DNA of 64,000 nt from Clostridiales bacterium (GTDB taxonomy: Bacteria > Bacillota > Clostridia > Oscillospirales > Oscillospiraceae). Made by a program: the position numbers and the translations under genes. This document shows positions 9,239 to 17,064 of this stretch, in pieces; within the stretch, counting starts at the first letter, position 1; the number at the start of each line of letters is the position of its first letter. The stretch spans positions 62,001 to 126,000 of the forward strand of contig SFIY01000007.1 in the NCBI GenBank assembly GCA_004555205.1, written 5' to 3'. The notes under the pieces were generated by a model. The model ran no database searches. It had not been told where the DNA came from and was given only the letters and a program-made list of their open reading frames with translations.

Positions 9239-10339
9239 ATGACAAAGAAAATCAATTGGCTGGTCATCGTGACCGGTCTGGTTGTCGGCGTTGCAGCGAT
9301 CCTGCTGACTGCGTTCGGCAACCCTGCTAACATGGGCTTTTGTATCGCCTGCTTCCTGCGCGACATCGCCGGTGCCACCCATCTGCACGGCGCCGCGGTG
9401 GTGCAGTATGTCCGTCCCGAGATCGTCGGTCTGGTGCTGGGTGCCACCATCATGGCGCTGGCTACCGGCGAGTTCAAGGCCCGTGCCGGTTCCTCCCCCG
9501 CTACCCGTTTTGTGCTGGGCGCTTTCGTGATGATCGGTGCGCTGGTCTTCCTGGGCTGCCCTCTGCGTATGGTCATCCGCATGGGCGGCGGCGATCTGAA
9601 CGCGTTCGTCGGTTTGGCCGGTTTCTTTATCGGCATCCTGATCGGTATCTTCTTCCTGAAGAAGGGCTTTACTCTCAAGCGCAGCTATGTGGTCGCCAAG
9701 TCCGAGGGTGCCGTGCTGCCCACCGTGTTGGTGGTGCTGCTGGTACTGGCCGCTGCCGTGCCTGCCCTGTTCGCCTTCTCCGAAACCGGCCCCGGCTCCA
9801 AGCATGCCCCTGTGCTGTTGTCTCTGTTCGTGGCGCTGGTTGTCGGCGCGCTGGCACAGAAGTCCCGCCTGTGCATGGTGGGCGGTATGCGTGACGCCGT
9901 CATGTTCCGTGATTTCAACCTGCTGTCCGGCTTTGTGGCCGTGTTCGTGGCCGTGCTGCTGGGCAATGTGATCCTGGGCAACTTCCACGGCTTCTCCTCC
10001 TACCTGCAGCCTATCGCCCACGCCAGCCAGCTTTGGAACCTGCTGGGCATGGTGCTGGTCGGCTGGGGCAGCGTGCTGCTGGGCGGCTGTCCCCTGCGTC
10101 AGCTCATTCTGGCCGGTGAGGGCAACGGCGACAGCGCCGTGACCGTGTTCGGCATGATCGTCGGCGCCGCTTTCGCACACAACTTCAAGCTGGCCGGTTC
10201 GGCTGCCAGCCTGAGCGAGGACGGCGTGTATGCCGCCGGCGGTATCGCCACCACCGGTAAGGTGGCCGTGGCTATCGGCTTTGCCGTGCTGCTGGTGATC
10301 TCCATTTGGAACACCGTGAAGAAAAAGGAGGCAAAATAA
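9239..10339 (+). CDS. yedE: YedE-type putative selenium transporter
   Basis: A 366-residue membrane protein of the YeeE/YedE family, about 9-10 hydrophobic segments, in two homologous halves. Conserved cysteines sit in MGFCIACFLRD, LGCPLRM and GGCPLRQ. YeeE relatives move thiosulfate through the membrane with such cysteines; the YedE branch is linked to selenium by genome co-occurrence. The ATG at 9239 is chosen over 9233 because the AAAGGAG site is directly adjacent to 9233. It lies between DUF3343 and a TusA-like gene, which fits a channel handing the chalcogen to a cytoplasmic carrier. Confidence 0.9.
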   Translation: MTKKINWLVIVTGLVVGVAAILLTAFGNPANMGFCIACFLRDIAGATHLHGAAVVQYVRPEIVGLVLGATIMALATGEFKARAGSSPATRFVLGAFVMIGALVFLGCPLRMVIRMGGGDLNAFVGLAGFFIGILIGIFFLKKGFTLKRSYVVAKSEGAVLPTVLVVLLVLAAAVPALFAFSETGPGSKHAPVLLSLFVALVVGALAQKSRLCMVGGMRDAVMFRDFNLLSGFVAVFVAVLLGNVILGNFHGFSSYLQPIAHASQLWNLLGMVLVGWGSVLLGGCPLRQLILAGEGNGDSAVTVFGMIVGAAFAHNFKLAGSAASLSEDGVYAAGGIATTGKVAVAIGFAVLLVISIWNTVKKKEAK

Positions 10340-10340
10340 G

Positions 10341-10544
10341 ATGATCGATGCAAGAGGTCTGAGCTGCCCCGTTCCCGTTGTGATGGTGCAGCAGGAAGTA
10401 AAAAAGAACGCACCCGCCGAACTGACCGTCATGGTCGACAACCGCGTGGCAGTGGAAAACATCACGCGTTTCGCCCGTTCTCAGGGCTACGAAGTCGCCG
10501 TGAAGGATGCCGGCGGCGAGTTTGAACTGACGCTGAAGAAGTAA
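10341..10544 (+). CDS. TusA/SirA-family sulfur (selenium) carrier
   Basis: A 67-residue TusA-like protein that starts MIDARGLSCPVPV, with the single active cysteine in the conserved CPxP motif. Family members accept persulfide sulfur and relay it. Next to YedE it probably receives the transported selenium or sulfur species. It follows YedE by one base and is preceded by AAGGAGG inside the end of yedE. A strong terminator follows at 10561. Confidence 0.9.
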   Translation: MIDARGLSCPVPVVMVQQEVKKNAPAELTVMVDNRVAVENITRFARSQGYEVAVKDAGGEFELTLKK

Positions 10545-10560
10545 TTCTTTCCAAGTAAAC

Positions 10561-10608
10561 AACAACTGCGCACACCGCATGATGCGGTGTGCGCAGTTGT
10601 TGTTTTTT
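10561..10608 (+). terminator. Strong Rho-independent terminator
   Basis: A 19-bp perfect stem (10561-10579 with 10583-10601) with a 3-base loop, then a T-run. It ends the DUF3343-yedE-tusA operon and separates it from the convergent iclR gene. Confidence 0.92.
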
Positions 10609-10635
10609 ATAGCACATTCAACATATCACCGGTTC

Positions 10636-11403
10636 TTATACGCCGCGCCAGCCCAACGCCATGGACAATTGGCGGGCCTGATGGATCAGGTGGGCGACGG
10701 CATTTTGGAAATCCTCCGACTGCACACGGCGGAACAGACCTGCCACGCCCAGTGCATAGCGTACACGGCCGCTGCTGTCATATACCGGCGCGGCGGCCGA
10801 GCGCAGACCGATGCGGTATTCACCGTCCTCCACGGCGTAGCCGTTTTGCCGCACTGCGGCAAGACCGGCCACAAAGCGCCGGGGATCGGTAATGGTGTGC
10901 GGTGTAAAGGCCTGCATGCCACCCTCTTCCAGCAGCTTCACCACCTCGCGGTCACTCATGCAGCTAAGCAGCACCTTGCCCTGTGAGGTGGCGTGCAGCG
11001 GCATACGCCCGCCCACGGCAGGCACCACCTGCAAGCCCGTGGCGCTGATACATTGGTCAAAGGAGATCGCATTCCTGCCGTCGAGCAGGGCAAGGAAGGC
11101 GCTTGCGCCTGTGGCGCCGGCCAATTGCTCCAGATGCGGATGGGCCAGCCGCCCGATGTCCCACGCCGATGACACGGCGCAGCCGCACTCGAACAGGCGG
11201 ATCCCCAGGGCATAGCGCCCGTCGTTCTGCTGCTCGATCATGGCATGGGCGCGCATAGTGGTCAAAAGCGCATGGACGGTGCTCTTGGGATAGCCGGCAG
11301 CCTGCGACAGCTCCTGCAGTGTCATAGGTGCGCGGTGAGACAGCAGGATCTCCAGCAATGTCATCGCTTTGTCTACCGAATGTACGGTGGTCTGTCCGGC
11401 CAT
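10636..11403 (-). CDS. IclR-family transcriptional regulator
   Basis: A 255-residue IclR regulator: an N-terminal winged helix (VDKAMTLLEIL, then TLQELSQAAGYPKSTVHALL as the recognition region) and a C-terminal ligand-binding domain (LPLHATSQGK-like segment MPLHATSQGKVLL, and GYAVEDGEYRIGLRSAAAPV). The ligand is unknown. It lies between the YedE operon and the Fec-type importer, so it may control the selenium/molybdenum genes. Its promoter and first codons are duplicated at 15.1 kb, on the far side of the inserted Mur/ATP-grasp genes. Confidence 0.92.
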   Translation of the reverse strand: MAGQTTVHSVDKAMTLLEILLSHRAPMTLQELSQAAGYPKSTVHALLTTMRAHAMIEQQNDGRYALGIRLFECGCAVSSAWDIGRLAHPHLEQLAGATGASAFLALLDGRNAISFDQCISATGLQVVPAVGGRMPLHATSQGKVLLSCMSDREVVKLLEEGGMQAFTPHTITDPRRFVAGLAAVRQNGYAVEDGEYRIGLRSAAAPVYDSSGRVRYALGVAGLFRRVQSEDFQNAVAHLIHQARQLSMALGWRGV

Positions 11404-11508
11404 GGCTGCCGCCCCCTTTCTGCTGTCAGCATAGCACGCTTTTTAGAAGAACGCAAGGCAAAATTCTGTTTTGCAGGACGGCAATTCAGCAATGCCGATT
11501 ATTCTGTC
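11381..11508. repeat. Direct repeat, copy 1 (iclR start and promoter region)
   Basis: About 85 bases from 11389 to about 11472 are almost identical to 15089-15171, and weaker similarity continues to about 11508/15207 with differences that are nearly all transitions. The copy holds the iclR first codons and promoter and ends in the last codons of the Mur ligase gene. The two copies bracket the inserted genes. Confidence 0.85.
11428..11456 (-). promoter_or_regulatory. iclR promoter
   Basis: On the minus strand TTGCGT (11451-11456), a 17-base spacer and TATGCT (11428-11433). It sits about 25 bases upstream of the iclR ATG and is kept exactly in the second repeat copy at 15127-15155. Confidence 0.7.
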
Positions 11509-13361
11509 ACCGTTTCGAATTTGGCATGGTGCTCCGTAAGATAATGCTGCACATACTCGCTGTTTCCCACACAGACCGTAGGATCATTATGTAAGTGCTT
11601 TGAGCAGCCGATCACATCGTCGCCCAAATAGCCAACACTGTCGGGGATGGTTATCTTCTGCAGCCCGATGCAGTCGAAAAAGGCATGACGGTCAATGTGT
11701 ATCGTACCCTCAGGAATATCAACTTCAGAAAGGCTCTTATTATAGTTAAATGCGTTTTTCCCGATTATTTTAAGGTTTTTGGGCAGCTTAACCGTCTGCA
11801 GCGAAGTACACTGGTAAAATGCTTCCTGTCCAATATAATTGACACTGTCAGGAATGACCACAGACCGGATTTGTTGATTTTTTGAAAAAGCAAACGGGCG
11901 GATTCTTAAAACGGGAACACCTTCATAGTCAGCAGGGAGCACCAAATCGGTCTCTTCTCCTGTATACTTTTCAATTTCAGCAATATTGTCTTTCCTGAGG
12001 CGAATGGCGTATCCGTCTTTTTCGACGAGAGTTCCGTTATTATACTGCTGTTCATTCTGAAGATTCGTCCCGAAAACATGATCGATGGTTTTTACAAGTG
12101 CGGCTTCAAACTGACCGCTCTTAAAAAACACGATATCATCTCTTGTGACATTCTCTCGAACCCAATTATCCAAATCCTCACGCGTATCCATTAAAAGGGC
12201 ATTTGTACAGCCATCGTCGACCATTGCTTTATATGTATACTTGCTGTCCCCTGCATAGAAAATCACCTGATCCAGATCCAGCTTGGCAAGATCGTGACCC
12301 AATTTTTCATGCATGCGTACAGAGTCATCACCCAGCTTATCAATATGTCCGGTAATAAAAATCTTTTTCCCCTTTGGCTTAGGCATTTGCGTCAGGGTAA
12401 CCGCCGATCCCAGGACGGTTTTCGGCTCGGCATTGAAAACGTCTATCATCATGGAATATCCGCCGATATTGACGTAATTCTGGCGCATGCCGCTGGGTTG
12501 ATATTCAGAAATTGACTTCAAAATATTCTGCATAGGAACATGGGAAAGTCTGCCGACAGCAATAGCAAACAGGGCATTGTAGACATTATACTCACCATAC
12601 AGTCTCAACTTGGTTTCATATTCACCGTCCGGACACACGGCGGTAAAGCATATGCCCTCCATCGTCGTATGAATATTTTTCGCATAGTAGTCGGCTTTGC
12701 TGTTGTTCATGGAGCATGTTATGACTTTGTGTTTATATTTGGCGTTTCGAAGAATATCGTCATCGTAGCAGATGACTACAGCTCCCCTGCGTTTAGCGTA
12801 TCTCTCCAGGCTGCTTTTATCGATAAAAATATTCTGCTGCGTTTGATATGTGTTCAAATGTGATTCTCCGATATTCGTCAGGACAACAATATCCGGGCGT
12901 ATGACACATGCAGAACTTTCCACATATCCGGGCATAACGCCGCCGACCTCCTGAACCCAGTATTCATATCGGTGAGTCAGCTTCTGGATGTTTCTCAGAA
13001 TTGCGCCGTGGCTGTTGGACATGCTGTTTCCGACGAAAGTCTTATAGTGATCGGAAATCACCTTGTTGATTAGGCCGGTCGTAGTTGTTTTGCCAACACT
13101 TCCTGTAATGGTAATCCGCTTTGCCGGAATCCGTGCGCATTTCCATTTCTCATAGCTTTGCACACACTTCAAAGGATCACGAACGCCGATCACATTGCTT
13201 TGCGGATAATTCGCTTTGTGCTCCTCTGCGCAGAAAACCAGCAATGCTCCCTGCTTGAGAGAGTCTTTGATCACCTTATCCGCAGGATACCAGCCTGCGC
13301 TGATCACCACATCGCCGGGCTGCACATATTCCGACTGTGTAAGAATGCGATCAAACTTCAT
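11499..13361 (-). CDS. Mur ligase-like enzyme fused to BspA-type leucine-rich repeats
   Basis: A 620-residue protein with an unusual architecture. Residues 1 to about 440 resemble MurF/CapB-type ATP-dependent amide ligases: P-loop ITGSVGKTTTTGLI near residue 87, then GNSMSNSHG, LTNIGESHL and GEYNVYNALFAIAVG. The rest, from about residue 465, is a run of LRR_5 units such as IRSVVIPDSVNYIGQEAF and LSEVDIPEGTIHIDRHAF, usually found on secreted proteins. No signal peptide is visible, so both parts should be cytoplasmic. The substrate is unknown; a cell-wall or poly-amino-acid ligase role is inferred. It is preceded by a 39-codon gene (ATGA overlap) and a TupA-like ATP-grasp gene. GC is lower than in neighbours. 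Confidence 0.85.
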   Translation of the reverse strand: MKFDRILTQSEYVQPGDVVISAGWYPADKVIKDSLKQGALLVFCAEEHKANYPQSNVIGVRDPLKCVQSYEKWKCARIPAKRITITGSVGKTTTTGLINKVISDHYKTFVGNSMSNSHGAILRNIQKLTHRYEYWVQEVGGVMPGYVESSACVIRPDIVVLTNIGESHLNTYQTQQNIFIDKSSLERYAKRRGAVVICYDDDILRNAKYKHKVITCSMNNSKADYYAKNIHTTMEGICFTAVCPDGEYETKLRLYGEYNVYNALFAIAVGRLSHVPMQNILKSISEYQPSGMRQNYVNIGGYSMMIDVFNAEPKTVLGSAVTLTQMPKPKGKKIFITGHIDKLGDDSVRMHEKLGHDLAKLDLDQVIFYAGDSKYTYKAMVDDGCTNALLMDTREDLDNWVRENVTRDDIVFFKSGQFEAALVKTIDHVFGTNLQNEQQYNNGTLVEKDGYAIRLRKDNIAEIEKYTGEETDLVLPADYEGVPVLRIRPFAFSKNQQIRSVVIPDSVNYIGQEAFYQCTSLQTVKLPKNLKIIGKNAFNYNKSLSEVDIPEGTIHIDRHAFFDCIGLQKITIPDSVGYLGDDVIGCSKHLHNDPTVCVGNSEYVQHYLTEHHAKFETVTE

Positions 13362-13477
13362 ATTTGGATCGATTTCCGCGGGAAGAACGGCTCCAATGAT
13401 TTTGCCAGTTTCCCGATATTAATCTTAGTCTCTCTTCTAACCTTCTTGTGAAGTTTCTTTAATTGTTCCCGCAGCAT
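13358..13477 (-). CDS. 39-residue basic peptide coupled to the Mur ligase gene
   Basis: A short gene with a strong TAGGAGGA ribosome site. It encodes 39 residues, lysine/arginine-rich, starting MLREQLKKLHKKVRRETK and ending in RKSIQI. Its TGA stop overlaps the Mur ligase ATG (ATGA at 13358-13361), which implies translational coupling. It could be a functional small protein or only a leader that sets Mur ligase expression. No family is recognised. Confidence 0.6.
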   Translation of the reverse strand: MLREQLKKLHKKVRRETKINIGKLAKSLEPFFPRKSIQI

Positions 13478-13642
13478 ATTTGTCCTCCTAAGTTATGATT
13501 GCATTTACAAAGCAAGCCGTAAATCACCGGTTTTTAAACGGTCTGACCCAACACGGCCGGATTAAACAACTGACTTCCTGATACAGGAAGTTAATTCATG
13601 TGACTCGATCTGTCCCAAAATGATAAGTCTGCCAGATCGGTT

Positions 13643-14752
13643 TCAGACATTCGCTTCCGGAAGCTTGAGCATTTCGCCAAGCTTATAGTCCCATTCCATA
13701 GGTTCAAAGCTCTCATATCCGCCACCGGGATAGAACGTCAACTCGCCGACATAGAGTTTGCTGCCGTCTGCTGTCTCATAAAAATCTACACGGACAAAAG
13801 GAAACGGCTCTGCCAATTGATTGGCTATTTCGATCATCTTGTCAAGATTTTTCGGCGGCTTAACCGGATAATTGCTATTGGGATACTTTCTTGTAAACGG
13901 AAGCAGATTCCAGTCCAAATCGTAGAAATTCACACTCATGTTTGAGTCGCGGTCCAATACGGTGAACAGCAGTTCCGCTTTCCCGTTAAAACACATGATC
14001 TTGTAATCAATCAATGCGTCGTTGTCTAAATCATTTATATATTCCTCTGCCAGAATTTTGGGGCGTACATGCCTGTAGGCAATGCAATACGAAGAGCACA
14101 GATTATTGCGCTTTAGCAGCCACGAACTCATCACCGTTTTCAGGCGGTCAATATCCAGCTCCGCCTTGTTCTTTACCACGATGATATGGCGTCCGTCGCT
14201 CTGGACATTTGATTTCAAGACAAACTGATCCGGCAGCAAATCAAAATCAATTTGATTCTCGCTTTCCCATTCACCGTAGAGCGGAACCGTATACCCCTCT
14301 CCGAGCTGCTCTGTAATATATCGCTTAAACTCGCATTTATCCACGCATCTGCCCATTCTGGGATCATAGTAATTCAGCTTCAGCCATTGAATTTTCTGGT
14401 TAAAGGTTTTTGGATGATCCAAGTCAAGGTAATAGTTGCAGTGCCTGTAGAAAACCTTCTTCAGTTCTATAGCGCGCTCTTCTTTAGGGAAAAAAAGGGA
14501 GCTGATATAGTCCATTCCATAACCCGTATACGCGGCTTTGCCTGAATAAATATCGTCTTGGACTTTTTCTTGCAAAGCTTCTTTCGCATGAAGATTAGCC
14601 GGACTATCGGTCCCCTGCATTGCTTTGTTTGATTTCCCGCTGTTTGAACTGTTGTCTTCTCTTGTTAATCTATATAATTTGGTAACCGGTTTCTTTAATT
14701 TTGGCCATTTCCGAAATATTGCCTTGATCCATTTTTTTATCGTTTTGCGCAT
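13643..14752 (-). CDS. TupA-like ATP-grasp protein
   Basis: A 369-residue protein of the TupA-like ATP-grasp family. Residues about 115-369 show the family pattern: FNQKIQWLKLNYYDPRM, FVLKSNVQSDGRHIIVVKNK, ILAEEYINDLDN, DYKIMCFNGKAELLF, FPFVRVDFYETADGSKLYVG and ELTFYPGGGYE. TupA was described in teichuronopeptide synthesis in an alkaliphilic Bacillus; the enzymes are thought to ligate amino acids or sugars into surface polymers. The first about 100 residues are basic and may be membrane-proximal. It is the first gene of the insert operon, read from a consensus promoter at 15038-15066 through a long leader. Confidence 0.85.
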   Translation of the reverse strand: MRKTIKKWIKAIFRKWPKLKKPVTKLYRLTREDNSSNSGKSNKAMQGTDSPANLHAKEALQEKVQDDIYSGKAAYTGYGMDYISSLFFPKEERAIELKKVFYRHCNYYLDLDHPKTFNQKIQWLKLNYYDPRMGRCVDKCEFKRYITEQLGEGYTVPLYGEWESENQIDFDLLPDQFVLKSNVQSDGRHIIVVKNKAELDIDRLKTVMSSWLLKRNNLCSSYCIAYRHVRPKILAEEYINDLDNDALIDYKIMCFNGKAELLFTVLDRDSNMSVNFYDLDWNLLPFTRKYPNSNYPVKPPKNLDKMIEIANQLAEPFPFVRVDFYETADGSKLYVGELTFYPGGGYESFEPMEWDYKLGEMLKLPEANV

Positions 14753-15030
14753 TTGATTACCCCTTTTTATGAAAGATTCGTTTCAGCAATGTTCAATATG
14801 AGCTAAATCCCTTATCCCACTCGCAGCAAAAAGTACTGTATCCACTGCCGGGACAGAAAGTAAAATCTTCCGGAAACGGCCTCCCGTTTCTGCCAAATTA
14901 TTTTTAAAAACCCTAATTGTTTTATTACCGCAAGGAAATATCCGCATTATCAATAATATTGCCCTTAAAAATCCATAATTTGTTTTTCGTAGAACTATCT
15001 CCCCCTAAAACAGGAAAAACATCAAATTCG
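14753..15030 (-). promoter_or_regulatory. Long AT-rich leader of the ATP-grasp/Mur ligase operon
   Basis: If the promoter at 15038-15066 is used, transcripts carry about 280 untranslated bases. The leader contains a GGGGGAG run near its 5' end, a small hairpin AAACGG/CCGTTT near 14880, and a weak ribosome site (AAGGGG) before the ATG. No known riboswitch pattern was recognised. Confidence 0.45.
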
Positions 15031-15037
15031 TATTTAA

Positions 15038-15066
15038 ATATTAGCCCTTTTTCATTTTGTTGTCAA
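15038..15066 (-). promoter_or_regulatory. Consensus sigma-A promoter for the insert operon
   Basis: On the minus strand TTGACA (15061-15066), exactly 17 bases, and TAATAT (15038-15043). It lies inside the insert, just downstream of the truncated second iclR start, and points into the ATP-grasp gene. Confidence 0.8.
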
Positions 15067-15079
15067 TAGTTCCAAAAAA

Positions 15080-15207
15080 TGTACAGTGCCCTGTCCGGCC
15101 ATGGCTGCCGCCCCCTTTCTGCTGTCAGCATAGCACGCTTTTTAGAAGAACGCAAGGCAAAATTCCGTTTTACGGGATAATTATTCAGTAATACTGAACG
15201 CATCGTA
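15080..15207. repeat. Direct repeat, copy 2 (truncated iclR start and promoter)
   Basis: Second copy of the segment at 11381-11508. It contains the iclR promoter (15127-15155, minus) and an ATG frame reading MAGQGTVHFLELLTTK, then stop; only the first eight codons resemble IclR (MAGQTTVHS). The promoter here therefore reads into the insert genes. The copy marks the right border of the insert. Confidence 0.85.
15184..15198. promoter_or_regulatory. Perfect palindrome upstream of the importer promoter
   Basis: TTCAGTAATACTGAA is a perfect 7-1-7 palindrome ending 9 bases before the -35 element of the promoter at 15208. It suits a dimeric regulator such as IclR. The matching position in repeat copy 1 is degenerate. 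Confidence 0.5.
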
Positions 15208-15236
15208 TTGTTTTCCAAAGAATAACGGCGTAAAAT
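15208..15236 (+). promoter_or_regulatory. Promoter of the Fec-type importer operon
   Basis: TTGTTT (15208-15213), a 17-base spacer and TAAAAT (15231-15236), 35 bases upstream of the permease ATG. Confidence 0.6.
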
Positions 15237-15271
15237 AGTGCATAATCATCGGAGCAAAGGAGGCGAGACAT

Positions 15272-16291
15272 ATGCGTACACGGGAAGGGCGGCGCGCCAT
15301 CCGCGTCATGGCCCTGCTGACAGCCGTGCTGTTGGGGCTGTTTTTGCTGTCGTTCCGGTTGGGGCGGTATGATGTACCGCCGGGCGAGGTGGTCCGCATT
15401 TTGCTCTCACGCCTTGTGCCGATCAGTCAGACATGGACGGACAAAATGGCGGCGGCGGTGCTGAATGTGCGTCTGCCCCGTATTCTGCTGGCCTGTATGG
15501 TGGGCGGCTGCCTTGCCACGGCAGGTACGGCGTACCAGAGCGTATTTCGCAACCCCATGGCCGCGCCGGATATTTTAGGCGCGTCGTCCGGTGCGTGCTT
15601 CGGTGCCGCGCTGGCAATTTTGCTGGGCTTTTCGCGCAGCAGCGTGACCGCATCGGCATTCGTCTTCAGCCTTGCCTCCGTGGTGCTGGTCTATTTGATC
15701 GCACAGCGTGCCCGGGGCAGTCAGGTGATGAACATCTTGCTCTCCGGCGTTATGATCGGCTCGCTGTTCTCCGCCTGCACCTCTTATGTGAAGCTGGTGG
15801 CGGACCCCACCAATCAACTGCCGGAAATTACCTATTGGCTGATGGGCAGCCTGTCCGGTGCCCGTCTGCGCGATGTGGCGTTTGGCATTGTCCCCATGCT
15901 GATAGGTTTGGTGCCGCTGTATGCCCTGCGTTGGCGCATCAACCTGCTCACACTGGGCGAGGAGGAGGCCCGCACCATGGGTGTGAATACCAAGCGGCTG
16001 CGTCTGGTGGTGATCCTCTGTGCCACGGTGCTGACGGCCACCGGCGTGGCGATCAGCGGTATGATCGGTTGGGTGGGTCTGGTGATCCCCCATCTGAGCC
16101 GCAAGCTGGTGGGCAACGATTGCCGCTATCTGCTGCCGGTCTCCACCGTGTTCGGTGCAATCTTCCTGCTGCTGGTGGATAATGTGTCCCGCAATCTGCT
16201 GGCGGTGGAGATCCCCATCGGTATTCTGACCGCCTTTGTGGGCGCGCCCTTCTTCCTCTATCTTATGACCCGAAAGGAGCATGTACTATGA
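15272..16291 (+). CDS. FecCD/BtuC-type ABC importer permease
   Basis: A 339-residue polytopic membrane protein of the FecCD family (type II importers for siderophores, haem, B12 and, in some lineages, molybdate or tungstate). Typical segments are VRLPRILLACMVGGCLATAG, FRNPMAAPDILG and GMIGWVGLVIPHLSRKLVG. AAAGGAGG precedes the ATG. It overlaps the ATPase gene by 4 bp. The ligand cannot be read from the permease. Placement beside XdhC, YedF and SelD suggests a cofactor or oxyanion needed for molybdenum hydroxylases. Confidence 0.92.
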   Translation: MRTREGRRAIRVMALLTAVLLGLFLLSFRLGRYDVPPGEVVRILLSRLVPISQTWTDKMAAAVLNVRLPRILLACMVGGCLATAGTAYQSVFRNPMAAPDILGASSGACFGAALAILLGFSRSSVTASAFVFSLASVVLVYLIAQRARGSQVMNILLSGVMIGSLFSACTSYVKLVADPTNQLPEITYWLMGSLSGARLRDVAFGIVPMLIGLVPLYALRWRINLLTLGEEEARTMGVNTKRLRLVVILCATVLTATGVAISGMIGWVGLVIPHLSRKLVGNDCRYLLPVSTVFGAIFLLLVDNVSRNLLAVEIPIGILTAFVGAPFFLYLMTRKEHVL

Positions 16292-17064
16292 GCCTTTTGG
16301 TGGAAAATGTATCCTTTTCCTACGGCAAACGCAGCGTGCTGCACAATGTCAGCTTCGGCGTGGAAAAGGGCGAATTTCTCTCGGTGCTGGGGCCCAACGG
16401 CGTGGGAAAAAGCACGCTGTTTCGCTGCATTTTGGGCGCATTGGCGCAGTATAGCGGCGCCATCTTTGTGGATGGGCAGGAGATTCGCAGTCTGTCTCAC
16501 CGTGAAAGGGCCCGGCGCATCGCCTACATTCCCCAAACCCATCGGCCCACCTTCGGCTATACTGTGCTGGACACGGCGCTGATGGGCACTACGCGCCAGC
16601 TCTCCCCGTTCCAGCAGCCAAAGCGCGCGCAGATTGACGCCGCCCATGAGGCGCTCTCCCGTGTGGGGGTGGCACATCTGGCGGAGCGTAATTTTTCGCA
16701 TCTCTCCGGCGGCGAGCAGCAGTTGGTACTCATCGCCCGCGCCATTGCCCAGCAATCGGATATTCTCATCATGGACGAGCCTACCTCGGCATTGGATTAC
16801 GGCAATCAGCTTCGTGTTTTGCAGCAGGTGCGCGGTCTGAGCCGGGAGGGATATACGGTACTGCTGAGCACGCACAATCCCCAGCACGCACTGACCTTTG
16901 CCGACCGCGTTCTGGCACTGCAGGACGGCGCCGTAGCCGCCCACGGCAAAGCGGAGGAAGTGCTGACGCCGGCATTGATGTCCGGTCTCTACCGCATTGA
17001 TGTGACCTTTGCCGATACACCCGGCGGCAGCGTGATTGTGCCGCTGATGGGAGGTGAGGGGTGA
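16288..17064 (+). CDS. FecE/BtuD-type ABC ATPase
   Basis: A 258-residue ATPase that powers the importer. It has Walker A GPNGVGKST (about residue 35), signature HLSGGEQQLVL, Walker B ILIMDEPTSALD and the switch histidine in LLSTHNPQHAL. The ATG overlaps the permease stop and its TGA overlaps the methyltransferase start, so the genes are translationally coupled. Confidence 0.93.
   Translation: MSLLVENVSFSYGKRSVLHNVSFGVEKGEFLSVLGPNGVGKSTLFRCILGALAQYSGAIFVDGQEIRSLSHRERARRIAYIPQTHRPTFGYTVLDTALMGTTRQLSPFQQPKRAQIDAAHEALSRVGVAHLAERNFSHLSGGEQQLVLIARAIAQQSDILIMDEPTSALDYGNQLRVLQQVRGLSREGYTVLLSTHNPQHALTFADRVLALQDGAVAAHGKAEEVLTPALMSGLYRIDVTFADTPGGSVIVPLMGGEG

Noticed and set aside
13520..13640. Terminator between the ATP-grasp gene and the small peptide gene
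   Set aside because: The hairpin ACTTCCTG/CAGGAAGT has no proper T-run on the minus strand, so read-through is expected.
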